From Hyphomicrobiales bacterium (GTDB lineage: Bacteria; Pseudomonadota; Alphaproteobacteria; Rhizobiales; Beijerinckiaceae), in the NCBI GenBank assembly GCA_026400535.1, contig JAPLOU010000042.1, positions 1-64,000 on the forward strand: a stretch of 64,000 nt of DNA. The letters run 5' to 3'. The position numbers were made by a program, and so were the translations under genes. Of this stretch, positions 44,314 through 53,057 are shown piece after piece. The notes under the pieces are model-generated. The model searched no databases. It saw only the letters and a program-made list of their open reading frames with translations, and was not told where the DNA came from. Position 1 is the first letter of the stretch. Each line of letters starts with the position of its first letter.

Positions 44314-44880
44314 ATGAAGACAATGAGCACACAGATCGTGTTCGCCTATTGGGACGGCCTCAGGGGCTCCCGTTCGGCGCCCGAGCGCGGCGAAATCGAA
44401 CCGGGTGCCGTGCGCCATGCCTTGCTGGACACCTTCATTCTCGAGAACGGTGCGTCAGGCCTGACCTTCCGCCTCGCAGGTACCCGTCTTTGCGCCCTGT
44501 TCGGCGGCGAGTTGCGCGACCGCGCCTTTGCGTCCTTGTGGTCAGATCCTGTGTCGCGCGTCGAGATCATGCGAATGGTCGATGCCGTCATGGACGAAAG
44601 CGCCGGCGCGGTCACCGGGCTCAGGGCGAACACGGCGGCGGGCGCGTCAGCCGATCTTGAACTGCTCGTCCTGCCCCTACGCCATGGCGGGAAGACCCAC
44701 GCACGCGTGCTGGGCGCACTCTCCCCCGTGATACCGCCGGACTGGCTCGGTCAGGAAGCGATCGCATCGATCGACGTTCGCTCGATGCGGATCATCTGGC
44801 CGTCGGGGCGTCCCAGACCCGCAGCCGCGCCCGAAGAGCGCCGCGCGCGCTTCACCTTGCTGCATGGCGGACGCAGTTAG
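44314..44880 (+). CDS. PAS-domain protein (PAS_5 type)
   Basis: This 188-residue protein has YWDGLRGSRSAPERGEIEPGAVRHALLDTFILE and FRLAGTRLCALFGGELRDRAF, the pattern of the alphaproteobacterial PAS_5 family. It lacks kinase or DNA-binding domains. Such proteins are abundant in Hyphomicrobiales and often lie near PilZ genes, as here. The start is ATG at 44314, with ATG at 44323 also possible. Ligand and partner are unknown. Confidence 0.82.
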   Translation: MKTMSTQIVFAYWDGLRGSRSAPERGEIEPGAVRHALLDTFILENGASGLTFRLAGTRLCALFGGELRDRAFASLWSDPVSRVEIMRMVDAVMDESAGAVTGLRANTAAGASADLELLVLPLRHGGKTHARVLGALSPVIPPDWLGQEAIASIDVRSMRIIWPSGRPRPAAAPEERRARFTLLHGGRS

Positions 44881-44962
44881 GCTGCGCTATTCGGCCCGCC
44901 AATGTCCAAGGGGGCAACAAAATGGCGCCCACGAACAAAAGTGTGAACGGAACCCCGCGACA

Positions 44963-44977
44963 GTAAGGCTGGATTAA
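44963..44977. promoter_or_regulatory. Near-consensus CtrA-type box
   Basis: GTAAGGCTGGATTAA differs from TTAA-N7-TTAA at one base and is followed by CC. It lies 44 bp before the PilZ gene start. Weaker than the two perfect boxes in the window. Confidence 0.3.
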
Positions 44978-45021
44978 CCAGCAACCAGATAGGGTCTGGG
45001 CTGCAAAAACGATGCTTCGAG

Positions 45022-45627
45022 ATGAACGCTGCAGCTCCGACCCTTGCCTCAAGACCGATTGAACGCAGGCGACATTCGCGTGTGAAAGTGGCCTTGCTTG
45101 GTCGCTACATGCTGCAGAACCGTTCGGAATACCCCTGCCAGAGTGTTGACATGTCCGTGGGCGGACTGATGCTGACGGCGCCGGTCAGGGGCCGCGCCGG
45201 TGAGCGCATCATCGTCTACCTTGAACACATCGGCCGCGTCGAAGGCGACATCACGCGCGTCACGCAGGAGGGCTTCGCCATGACCGTGATGGCAAGCCCT
45301 CGCAAGCGCGAGAAGCTGGCCGCCCAGTTGACCTGGCTTGCGAACCGCGCCTCGCTCGGGCTGCCGGAGGATCGCCGCCACGACCGCGTTCAGCCGAAGA
45401 TCTCGCACATCATGCTGACGCTGGCGGACAGCTCGCAGGTTCCGGTTAAGCTCCTGGATATGTCACTGTCCGGCGCCGCCTTCAGCGCCGATGTCAAGCT
45501 GATGATCACGGACCTGGTCATGCTCGGCAAGACCCAGACGAAGGTCATGCGCAAGTTCGATGGCGGCTACGCGGTCGAGTTCCGCAAAGCCTTTGCCGTC
45601 GACACCATCGACCAGATCGATCTCTAG
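45022..45627 (+). CDS. Tandem PilZ-domain protein
   Basis: This 201-residue protein holds two PilZ domains. The first has ERRRHSRVKV (15-24 region) and DMSVGGLML; the second has EDRRHDRVQPK and DMSLSGAAF. The RxxxR and D/NxSxxG motifs bind cyclic di-GMP. The second domain has RRHDR and S-L-S-G, so both may bind. It is a c-di-GMP receptor with no other output domain. The start is ATG at 45022. It lies behind a near-consensus CtrA-type box. Confidence 0.85.
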   Translation: MNAAAPTLASRPIERRRHSRVKVALLGRYMLQNRSEYPCQSVDMSVGGLMLTAPVRGRAGERIIVYLEHIGRVEGDITRVTQEGFAMTVMASPRKREKLAAQLTWLANRASLGLPEDRRHDRVQPKISHIMLTLADSSQVPVKLLDMSLSGAAFSADVKLMITDLVMLGKTQTKVMRKFDGGYAVEFRKAFAVDTIDQIDL

Positions 45628-45653
45628 CCCACGCCACGCGTCGCGGACTGGCT

Positions 45654-46406
45654 TCAACGCCCGCCGCTAACGTCGACGGTCGCGCCGGTTGTGTAGCTGG
45701 CCTCTTCCGACAGCAGGAACAGCACAGTCTTCGCGATTTCATCCGGCATGCCGATGCGCTGCATCGGAATGTTCGGCCTGATCCGCTCGATGCGCGCCAC
45801 GTCACCGGTGCTGCGCTCGTGGATGTCGGTCATCACCATTCCTGGGGAAACGGCATTGACGCGGATGCCCTCCAGCGCGGTTTCCTTGGCCAAGCCCACA
45901 GTGAACGCGTCGATCGCTCCCTTGGAGGCCGCATACCAGACATACTCGCCAGGGCTGCCGATGCGTGCCGCGACCGATGAGATGTTGACGATGGCTCCAC
46001 CCGCGCCGCCATGGTGCATCGACATGCGCCTGACTGCCTCGCGTGCCACCAGCATGGCGCCGGTCACGTTGAGGTCGATGCAGGCTCGGATGACATCCGC
46101 CTCGGCCGTGTCGAGGCGCCCCGAACGGCCGGTGATGCCGGCATTGTTGACCAGATGCGAAACCGGCCCGAGTTGCCGGTCGACGCTGGCAAACAGGTCA
46201 TTAATGTCGGCCTCGACGGCCATGTCGCCGGCCACAGCAATCGCGCGCCGCCCGGTTTCCGCTTTGATGCGCCCGACAAGCGCCTCGGCCAGCGCGCCTT
46301 CCACCCGGTAGTTGATCGCCACATCGTAGCCCCGGCGCGCGCCCAGCAGCGCTGTCGCTGCACCAATGCCCCTGCTGCCGCCGGTAACAACCATGATCCG
46401 CGTCAT
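45654..46406 (-). CDS. Short-chain dehydrogenase/reductase
   Basis: This 250-residue Rossmann enzyme has TGGSRGIGAATA (cofactor binding), NNAGITG, the active-site Ser in NISSVAARIG, YAASK, and the C-terminal SYTTGATVDVSGGR. It resembles the glucose dehydrogenase/FabG-like branch and probably uses NADP. The substrate cannot be predicted. Start at 46406 (MTRIMVVTGG) or 46415 (MDQMTRIM). It faces the PilZ gene across 26 bp. Confidence 0.88.
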   Translation of the reverse strand: MTRIMVVTGGSRGIGAATALLGARRGYDVAINYRVEGALAEALVGRIKAETGRRAIAVAGDMAVEADINDLFASVDRQLGPVSHLVNNAGITGRSGRLDTAEADVIRACIDLNVTGAMLVAREAVRRMSMHHGGAGGAIVNISSVAARIGSPGEYVWYAASKGAIDAFTVGLAKETALEGIRVNAVSPGMVMTDIHERSTGDVARIERIRPNIPMQRIGMPDEIAKTVLFLLSEEASYTTGATVDVSGGR

Positions 46407-46645
46407 CTGATCCAACCTTTCAAGTTACGCCGGCCTGGCCGCGCGCGCGGCCCTGTGGCGCACTTAACCACAAGGCTGAACGGAATGCCGACAATTTGAG
46501 ACAACCCGCTGATAGCCGGTTGACGCTGTGACTCAAACGCCGTGTCAACAACGCGATATGCGTAAAATGCAAGCTATTTCAGTGAGCCGATTGGGAAAAC
46601 ACGCATGCGATCTCCAGTCCCGTCAACAGGGACAGGAGCTTTCAC

Positions 46646-47314
46646 ATGCCAAAGAAGCATGGAACGACCTCGGGATGGATGAAATCAGCGGCCGCGCTGG
46701 CGGTGCTTTGCCTTTCGGCAGGCACGGCCCATGCCCAGACATCGCGCCAGGGCGCCATGACCACCGGAGCGCTGCCACCTGTGGGCAGCCTTGAGGTCAG
46801 CCGCTTGGGCGACAGCCGTCCTCCGATCGGCTGGGTGCAATTCTGCAGCACCCGCGTCTATGCAGCCGAGTGCTCGGTCGACACCGGCGAACCGGAGAAG
46901 GTCGAGTTGACGCCAAGGCTCTGGCGCACTGTCACCGGCGTCAACAGCAAAGTGAACAAGGACATCGAACCGATCACCGACATGGACCATTGGGGCGTCG
47001 TCGAACGCTGGGACATGGCGGAAGACGGCAAAGGCGACTGCGAGGAATACGTCAACATCAAGCGCAGGAAGCTCGTCGAGGCCGGCGTGCCGCGCCGTGC
47101 CCTGCGCATCGTCGTGGTGATCGATGAAGAGAACGCGGGTCATGCTGTGCTGATGCTGCGCACCGACAAGGGCGACTTCATTCTGGACAACAAGCGCAAC
47201 GCCGTGCTTGCCTGGCACCAGACGGGCTACATCTTCATCAAGCGCGAGAGCCAGGACAAGGTCGGCTGGGTGCCCCTGGGTGGCGTCTCCGGCACGCTGG
47301 TTGCCTCGAACTGA
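46646..47314 (+). CDS. Transglutaminase-like cysteine peptidase (BTLCP)
   Basis: This 222-residue exported protein has a signal peptide (AAALAVLCLSAGTAHA) and the BTLCP triad: C132 in KGDCEEYV, H166 in AGHAVLML and D181 in LDNKRN. Family members in other bacteria (LapG) cleave surface adhesins under c-di-GMP control; no LapD-like gene is adjacent, so the target is open. The start at 46646 follows AGGGACAGGAG at a suitable distance. A strong terminator follows. Confidence 0.9.
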   Translation: MPKKHGTTSGWMKSAAALAVLCLSAGTAHAQTSRQGAMTTGALPPVGSLEVSRLGDSRPPIGWVQFCSTRVYAAECSVDTGEPEKVELTPRLWRTVTGVNSKVNKDIEPITDMDHWGVVERWDMAEDGKGDCEEYVNIKRRKLVEAGVPRRALRIVVVIDEENAGHAVLMLRTDKGDFILDNKRNAVLAWHQTGYIFIKRESQDKVGWVPLGGVSGTLVASN

Positions 47315-47417
47315 CCGGATCGCGCGCCGATGGCGTGATGGTTCGGTCACAATCATTCGAAGATCAAACGCAGCCCTGATCCATCCCCACCCGTCCAGGA
47401 TCGGACTGCGCAACCTG

Positions 47418-47454
47418 GGGTCCGGTGCTCGAACAGCGCCGGACCCTCTTTTTG
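47418..47454 (+). terminator. Rho-independent terminator after the BTLCP gene
   Basis: GGGTCCGGTGCT (47418-47429) pairs with AGCGCCGGACCC (47435-47446) around loop CGAAC, with one G-U pair, followed by TCTTTTTG. It lies about 100 bp after the stop. Confidence 0.88.
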
Positions 47455-47464
47455 TCCTTCGGTG

Positions 47465-48154
47465 CTAGTCGGACTGCGTTGCACGCTGCCGGGATTTCGG
47501 ATTTGCAGGGACTTGGTTGCACAGCAGGGACATTTCGCGACTGCGTACACCCGCGATTGTCAGGCGTCTTCGGACGGTCGCGGCCAGGTTCGGCCCGTCT
47601 CTTTCGGGTTGCAGCGCCAGCGCTGCGGGATCGACCACCTCCGCGAAGATCAGGCGTCGCCCATTCTGTTGGGGCAGATCCTGAGGGGGAATCCTTGCCC
47701 TTTGGGCGCGCGAGAACCCGTCGGATGCGCAGAGCGTCAGATGGTGGTGGAAGCCGCGCTCCTCGTCGTGGCCGAGCCCCAGCTTCTGCTTGGGCGCGGG
47801 ATAGTCGCGCTCGACCCGCCACCGGATCTCCGGGAGCTGCACCATGCGAGACAAAGGCATGCTCTCTGGGCAGGTCGACAGCCAGTCCTTGCTGGGCTCG
47901 TCTTCACCCAGGGGCCACGCGATCAAGAGCCATGCCTCGGGGCAGGCTTCGCTGCGATCGCAAGCGCGGTGCGCCCGCCGCACGCGGACCCGGGCGAAGC
48001 GCGATGCGAGCGGCTCTTCGCTGCACTCCCGCCACCTGATATCGCTCCAAGCATCATCGGGCAGGCCGAGTGCCAGCGTTCTGTCGGATGCGGGCTGGTG
48101 CGGGCGATCACGGCGGATCAGCTTTGGCAGGCGCCATGGCGGGCCCGTTGGCAT
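47465..48154 (-). pseudogene. IS701-family transposase remnant (C-terminal part)
   Basis: The frame encodes segments that match the C-terminal half of IS701-type DDE transposases: DAWSDIRWRE, SRFARVRVRRAHR, WLLIAWPLGEDEPSKDWLST, IRWRVERDYPAPKQKLGLGH (with the third acidic catalytic residue E) and GFHHHLTLC, then NLAATVRRRLT. About 200 N-terminal residues with the first two catalytic Asp are absent, and the frame starts only at A-rich sequence next to the arfB stop. Several usual residues are changed (for example PAPKQK where ELKQE is normal). It is a decayed, immobile fragment. Core homology spans roughly 47560-48100; the rest is read-through. Confidence 0.75.
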
Positions 48155-48160
48155 TTTTTT

Positions 48161-48586
48161 CTATTGATCGTCAGACCTTCCGCTCCCGCGCGCACGTTTG
48201 ATCACCCCGCGCCGGACTTTTGCATCGATGCGGCGGACCTTCGACGCCTTGGTCGGCCGGGTCGCAATCCGCGGCTTCGGGCGCACTGCGGCGGCCTTGA
48301 ACAGGGCGACCAGCCGCGCCAGCGCATCGTCGCGGTTCTGCGCCTGCGTTCGGAAGCTTTCCGCAATGATGACAATCTCGCCGTCCAGCGTCAGCCTGCG
48401 CCCGGCGAGCGCGGCGAGCCGCGCCCGCATGTCGTCCGGCATGCCGATCAACCGGTCGATCGGATAACGCAACTGCACGGCGGTCGAGAGCTTGTTGACA
48501 TTCTGCCCGCCCGGCCCCGAGGAGCGCACGAAGCTCTCCGACAGATCGGCAGGGTCGATGGCCAGAGAGCGCGTGATCCTTAACAT
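48161..48586 (-). CDS. arfB: Alternative ribosome-rescue factor ArfB (YaeJ-like peptidyl-tRNA hydrolase)
   Basis: This 141-residue protein has the release-factor GGQ motif at 26-28 (SSGPGGQNVNK) and a basic C-terminal tail (RRIDAKVRRGVIKRARGSG) that enters the mRNA channel. It releases peptides from stalled ribosomes. The lack of codon-recognition domains separates it from RF1/RF2. It is divergent from gpt. The IS701 remnant begins seven bases after its stop. Confidence 0.92.
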   Translation of the reverse strand: MLRITRSLAIDPADLSESFVRSSGPGGQNVNKLSTAVQLRYPIDRLIGMPDDMRARLAALAGRRLTLDGEIVIIAESFRTQAQNRDDALARLVALFKAAAVRPKPRIATRPTKASKVRRIDAKVRRGVIKRARGSGRSDDQ

Positions 48587-48690
48587 GAAAATGGAGTTAT
48601 CACACCCATGCGCGCTGGGAAGCCCTTGCGGGCGCCACGCAATTGCGCTTTGGCATCCCCAGCCGAAAACCCGCCGGAGTCCCAGACGCC

Positions 48691-49200
48691 ATGGCCAACC
48701 CGATGTCCCCCAAAGCCTTTCCCGTGTCCTGGGACCAGTTCCACCGTGATGCCCGCGCCCTCGCCTGGCGGCTGGCGGATGCAGGCCCGTTCGAAGCGAT
48801 CGTCTGCATCACGCGCGGCGGGCTGGTGCCTGCCGCCATTGTCTGCCGCGAACTGGGCCTGAGGGTGATCGAGACCATCGGCATAGCCAGCTATCACGAC
48901 TACAAGAACCAGACAGAGCTGCAGGTCGTGAAAGACATTGCCCCCTCGATCCGAGCCATCGGCGACGGCAAAGGCAAGGGCGTGCTCATCCTCGACGACC
49001 TCGTCGACACCGGCAAGACCGCGCGCGTGGTGCGCGAATTGCTGCCCAACGCGCACTTCGCCACCGTCTACGCCAAGACAGAAGGCCGCCCCATGGTCGA
49101 CACCTTCATCACCGAGGTCAGCCAGGACACCTGGATCTATTTCCCTTGGGACATGGGCCTGAGCTACGTCGAACCCATCGCCAAGGAGACCAAGGGCTGA
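48691..49200 (+). CDS. gpt: Xanthine-guanine phosphoribosyltransferase
   Basis: This 169-residue protein has the PRPP-binding motif [13 protein letters not shown] and [18 protein letters not shown] and [12 protein letters not shown], typical of Gpt. It salvages xanthine and guanine. Start ATG at 48691, with 48703 as an alternative; the frame to 48643 adds 16 unlike residues. It ends 168 bp before the glycan operon and is separated from it by the CtrA-type box, so it is probably its own unit. Confidence 0.93.
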   Translation: MANPMSPKAFPVSWDQFHRDARALAWRLADAGPFEAIVCITRGGLVPAAIVCRELGLRVIETIGIASYHDYKNQTELQVVKDIAPSIRAIGDGKGKGVLILDDLVDTGKTARVVRELLPNAHFATVYAKTEGRPMVDTFITEVSQDTWIYFPWDMGLSYVEPIAKETKG

Positions 49201-49300
49201 GCTGCCGGTCCGCGCATCGGATTGAAAGCTCCAGTGGCGTTTTCAAAGACGGTGAACGCCTGAGCCATCGCGCGGGCGAGCCGTCGCTAGGCAGCGCCCC

Positions 49301-49315
49301 TTAAACCGTCCTTAA
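49301..49315 (+). promoter_or_regulatory. CtrA-type box (TTAA-N7-TTAAC) before the glycan operon
   Basis: TTAAACCGTCCTTAA followed by CC fits the CtrA consensus TTAA-N7-TTAAC exactly. It lies 53 bp before the TTG start of the glycosyltransferase gene, a usual place for a CtrA-regulated promoter. Motif only. Confidence 0.5.
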
Positions 49316-49367
49316 CCGCGACCAGGCACAGTGACCGCGTTCAATCCGCAATGGAAAGTGCGCTGCC

Positions 49368-50414
49368 TTGTCCCGGAATCAGAGCCCCCTCCCGGCGACA
49401 AGGCCGGTTTACTCGTTCGTCATTCCGCTGTTCAACGAAGAGGCAGTACTGCCGATCCTGCTGCACCGGATGGACCGGCTGCTGGAAAAGCTCGACGGCC
49501 CGGCGGAGGTGATCTTTGTTGATGACGGCAGCAAGGATACCTGCGGCATTGTTGCAGCCGGGCGCGCCAAGGATGATCCGCGCTACCGCTACATCGCGCT
49601 CTCGCGCAATTTCGGGCACCAGATCGCCATCACCGCCGGCATGGATGCAGCAGCCGGCGACGCCGTGATCATCATGGATGCCGACCTGCAGGACCCCCCG
49701 GAGGTCTGCCTCGACCTGATCGCCAGGTGGAAGGACGGCTACGAGATCGTCTACGCGCAACGCCTCAGCCGCGAGGGAGAGACGGCACTGAAGCTGTGGA
49801 CCGCGAAAATGTTCTACAGGGCGCTGCGCAAACTGACTGCGGTCGACATTCCGCAAAATGTCGGCGACTTCCGTCTTGTCGACCGCCGCGCGCTGGATGC
49901 TTTCCGCGCCATGCCCGAGCGTGACCGCTTCGTGCGCGGCATGTTCGGCTGGATGGGCTTTCGCCAGACCGCCGTTCCGTTTCACCGGCTCGCCCGCGCC
50001 GCGGGCGAAACCAAGTATGGCTGGAAGAAGATGCTGCGCCTCGCGCTCGACGGCATCATCGGCTTTTCGGACCTGCCGCTGCGTGTCGCGCTATGGATGG
50101 GCGTCGCCGTGTCGTTCGCCGCGCTGGGCTACGGCGCCTCCGTGCTGGTCTTGGCGCTGTTCGGCTCCGGAACGGGGCTCGCAAGCGGCTGGGCATCGAT
50201 GATCGTGGTGCTGTCGCTCATCGGTGGCATGAACCTGATCATGACCGGCGTGGTTGGTCTTTATGTCGGGCGCATCCACAACGAGGTCAAGCAGCGCCCC
50301 CTTTATGTCGTCGGCCGCACCGAAGGCTTCCAGAACGCCGCTGCTATGCCAGACGCCGGCGTCACCGGGCGGGGCCGTGTTCCCGTGGCGGACAGGCGCA
50401 AGATCGCATCATGA
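49368..50414 (+). CDS. GT2 glycosyltransferase with two C-terminal membrane helices (GtrB/DPM1-like)
   Basis: This 348-residue protein has a GT-A domain with VDDGS at 51-55 and DADLQDPPE at 104-112, then two membrane helices (ALWMGVAVSFAALGYGASVLVLAL and WASMIVVLSLIGGMNLIMTG). This is the layout of GtrB-type enzymes that load a sugar onto undecaprenyl phosphate. The start is TTG at 49368, the only in-frame start after a stop at 49332, with GGAAAG nine bases upstream. Its stop overlaps the methyltransferase start (ATGA). First gene of a four-gene operon. Confidence 0.88.
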   Translation: MSRNQSPLPATRPVYSFVIPLFNEEAVLPILLHRMDRLLEKLDGPAEVIFVDDGSKDTCGIVAAGRAKDDPRYRYIALSRNFGHQIAITAGMDAAAGDAVIIMDADLQDPPEVCLDLIARWKDGYEIVYAQRLSREGETALKLWTAKMFYRALRKLTAVDIPQNVGDFRLVDRRALDAFRAMPERDRFVRGMFGWMGFRQTAVPFHRLARAAGETKYGWKKMLRLALDGIIGFSDLPLRVALWMGVAVSFAALGYGASVLVLALFGSGTGLASGWASMIVVLSLIGGMNLIMTGVVGLYVGRIHNEVKQRPLYVVGRTEGFQNAAAMPDAGVTGRGRVPVADRRKIAS

Positions 50415-51097
50415 GCCAGGTTTTCGACAGCTACCGCAGCAGCTATGAGAACGTGGTGCAGGACTCGATCGCGTTTTCCGGGTTGAAACACGACTTCTTC
50501 CTTGAAGCCAAGATCATCCAGCTCAAGACCCTGTTCGAGCGCCATTTCGGCGCGGGCAAACCCGCCTTGCTCGATATCGGCTGTGGCGTTGGCCGCATGC
50601 ACCCGCTGCTTGCGCCGCTGTGCGCCAGCCTGTCCGGCACGGACCTGTCGACGGAATCGCTCGAACGCGCCCGGCTCGACAATCCTGATGTGGCCTACCG
50701 CACCCAGGTGGCCGGCAGCCTTGACTGGCCGGAGGCCGGCTTCGACGCAACGCTGGCTGTCTGTGTGCTACATCATGTTCCGGTGGCGGATCGCGCGGGC
50801 TTCTTGGCCGAGATGGCCCGGGTGACGCGGCCTGGCGGCCTCGCCATCATCATCGAGCACAACCCATTCAATCCTCTGACGCGGCTGGCGGTTGCGCGCT
50901 GCCCGTTCGATCATGACGCCGTGCTGCTGCGCCATGGCGAAGCAGCGGACAGGCTCGCCGCAGCCGGCCTTCACCGCATCGAAAGCCGGCATTTCCTGAT
51001 TGCCCCGACCCTGGCGTCCCCGGTACGGCGGATCGAGCGGCTGTTTGAATACCTTCCGCTGGGCGCGCAGTACATCAGCCATGGGGTGGTGCAGTGA
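50411..51097 (+). CDS. Class I SAM-dependent methyltransferase
   Basis: This 228-residue protein has motif I DIGCGVG at 55-61, LSGTDLSTESLERAR, CVLHHVP and a later RPGGLAIIIEHNP, which identify a class I methyltransferase of the UbiE/Methyltransf_11 type. Its place between the GT2 and GtrA genes suggests it methylates the sugar lipid or a related envelope molecule; that is inference. The start overlaps the GT2 stop, and the stop shares one base with the ATG of the GtrA gene. Confidence 0.85.
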   Translation: MSQVFDSYRSSYENVVQDSIAFSGLKHDFFLEAKIIQLKTLFERHFGAGKPALLDIGCGVGRMHPLLAPLCASLSGTDLSTESLERARLDNPDVAYRTQVAGSLDWPEAGFDATLAVCVLHHVPVADRAGFLAEMARVTRPGGLAIIIEHNPFNPLTRLAVARCPFDHDAVLLRHGEAADRLAAAGLHRIESRHFLIAPTLASPVRRIERLFEYLPLGAQYISHGVVQ

Positions 51098-51525
51098 TGG
51101 CGCGTGCCGGCCTCCAGCGCCTGCGCCGCCCCCTGACGCTGCTCGCTGTCGGCGCAATGGCGACGCTGCTTTATGCGGCACTGGCGGTGTTTGGCGCGAG
51201 CCAGACCCACCTGCCGGCTTCACTGGTCTCGCTCATGGCCTACGCCCTGGCCGCCGGCTGTTCCTATCTGGCCCATCGTTTTTTCACCTTCAATGTCACC
51301 GGCAGCCATGGCGACGCGCCGGCCCGCTTCGCGACGCTCAGCCTCGCGGGCTATGCCATCGCCTTTCTGGCCCCGCTCATCCTCACCGACATGCTGGGCT
51401 GGCCATCGCCCTGGCCGATTGCTGTCACCTGCATTGCCGTTCCGCTGTTCAACGCATGGGCCCTGTCGCGGCTTGTCTTTCGTCTGCCGCTCCTCGGCGC
51501 AGCAACCCCATCTGGCCAGCCATGA
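51097..51525 (+). CDS. GtrA-family membrane protein (putative lipid-linked sugar flippase)
   Basis: This 142-residue protein has four membrane helices and the GtrA features ALAAGCSYLAHRFFTFNVTG, with YLAHRFFTF matching the family's NRxFTF motif, and a C-terminal RLVFRLP. GtrA proteins are thought to flip undecaprenyl-phosphate sugar across the inner membrane. The ATG is at 51097; GTG at 51094 would add one residue. It overlaps the downstream membrane gene by four bases. Confidence 0.87.
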   Translation: MARAGLQRLRRPLTLLAVGAMATLLYAALAVFGASQTHLPASLVSLMAYALAAGCSYLAHRFFTFNVTGSHGDAPARFATLSLAGYAIAFLAPLILTDMLGWPSPWPIAVTCIAVPLFNAWALSRLVFRLPLLGAATPSGQP

Positions 51526-52982
51526 GCGACGCCGCCCTCGACAGGGTTCCCGGCGACGCCGCAAGCCCTGAGGCATCGCGGGCGCTCGCCTTCGCGCTGT
51601 GCGCCTTTGCCGCCATTGGCGCACTGCTCACGCTGGTTGCGGGCGAATTGCTGAACGACCCGGACAGCCATTGGCACATCGCCATCGGACGCTGGATCGT
51701 GGAGAACCGGGCCTTTCCACATGCGGATCTGTGGTCCCACACCGCCCGCGGCGAAGGCTGGATCGCCAAGGAATGGCTGTCGCAGGTCTTCCTCTACGCG
51801 GCCCACCATCTTGCCGGCTGGCGGGGCGTAACCCTTCTCGCCACCCTCGCGACGGCCAGCAGCATGGCGATGATCGCGGCCTGGCTCTCGCTCCGCCTGC
51901 GGGCGACGATGGTGGTGGGGGTGCTGGCGCTGCTTCTTGTCCTCGCCTCCCCTTCGATCATGGCGCGACCCCATGTGCTGGCGTTGCCACTGATGACGCT
52001 ATGGACGCTCGGGCTACTGACAGCCCTCGAGCGCCGCGCCACACCACCCTGGTGGCTGCTTGGCGTCATGGTGGCTTGGGCGAATGCGCATGCCGGCTTC
52101 ACCATCGGCTTCGTCAGTGCCGGCCTTCTCGGCCTCGAAGCTGTGCGCAAGGCGGGTGCCGCCTGGTTCCGCACCGGGCTTCAATGGGCCGTCTTCCTGC
52201 TGCTCGCACTGGTCTGTTCCTGCCTGACTCCCTATGGCGCCGAGGCCTATCGCGTCACCTTCAAGCTGTTCGGCTCGGGCGAGCCGCTCGGCTATCTGAC
52301 CGAATGGCAGCCCCTTGCGCTGGACATGGCAGGCCTTGCCGCCATGGGCCTTCTGGCGGCGCTTTTGTGTGGACTTGGTGCGAACCCGTGGCGGAACCTG
52401 CTGCGGATCATCCTTATCGCCATTCTCGGCTGGATGATGCTGCGCTACAGCCGGTTTGCGCTGGTGTTTGCCTTCACCGCTCCCTTGGTCGTCGCGACGC
52501 CGCTGGCGCAGCGCTTCGTCGGCCTCGCTGCAGAAGCGGCGGATAGCGCAGCGGCCCGGACACTGCCATTTCTGGCGGCCGGCGCGGCTGCCATACTCAT
52601 CGCTGTCGCCATGCTCGCGCCAGCACCGGTACCCAGCCCAAGATCCACACCTGCCGCCGCGCTGGCCGCAGCGCGCGCCGCCGGTCTCAAAGGCCCGGTC
52701 TACAATGACTACGCGTTCGGCGGCTACCTGATCAGCCAAGGCGTGCCGACCTTTGTTGACGGCCGGACGGACCAGCTCTTTCTCGGCGGCTTCCTCACCG
52801 CCCTCGAGCGGGCCAGAACCAGCCCCTTGCCCGATGCGCTGCTAGCACTTCTGCAAAGCCGCCAGGTCACATGGGCGCTCGTCGCCACCGGGCAGGCCGA
52901 GGCAAGCCTGCTGGACAGCGCCGGCTGGCGCTTGATCCATCGCGATTCCGTGGCGACGGTCCTGGCCGCCCCCGGCCCGTGA
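51522..52982 (+). CDS. Multi-pass membrane protein, probable GT-C-type glycosyltransferase
   Basis: This 486-residue protein has about ten membrane helices. After the first helix comes NDPDSHWHIAIGRWI (DPD at 46-48), with SHTARGEGWIAKEWLSQV, in the place where GT-C enzymes carry their acidic catalytic loop. A soluble C-terminal domain follows (GPVYNDYAFGGYLISQGVPTFVDGRTD). No sequence family with known activity is recognised; the GT-C idea rests on topology, the DPD loop and the GT2/GtrA context, where a third gene usually transfers the sugar to its acceptor. Confidence 0.65.
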   Translation: MSDAALDRVPGDAASPEASRALAFALCAFAAIGALLTLVAGELLNDPDSHWHIAIGRWIVENRAFPHADLWSHTARGEGWIAKEWLSQVFLYAAHHLAGWRGVTLLATLATASSMAMIAAWLSLRLRATMVVGVLALLLVLASPSIMARPHVLALPLMTLWTLGLLTALERRATPPWWLLGVMVAWANAHAGFTIGFVSAGLLGLEAVRKAGAAWFRTGLQWAVFLLLALVCSCLTPYGAEAYRVTFKLFGSGEPLGYLTEWQPLALDMAGLAAMGLLAALLCGLGANPWRNLLRIILIAILGWMMLRYSRFALVFAFTAPLVVATPLAQRFVGLAAEAADSAAARTLPFLAAGAAAILIAVAMLAPAPVPSPRSTPAAALAAARAAGLKGPVYNDYAFGGYLISQGVPTFVDGRTDQLFLGGFLTALERARTSPLPDALLALLQSRQVTWALVATGQAEASLLDSAGWRLIHRDSVATVLAAPGP

Positions 52983-53057
52983 GGCCCTTTCCCCTCTAAG
53001 GGCTTTGGCCTAGGCTGCGCATCCCCGAGGAACGCCCAACCGAAAGCGAAGCCAAAA

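Noticed and set aside
47462-48583. 373-codon plus-strand frame opposite the transposase remnant and arfB
   Set aside because: Its sequence has no motif, whereas the minus strand shows GGQ and IS701 signatures.
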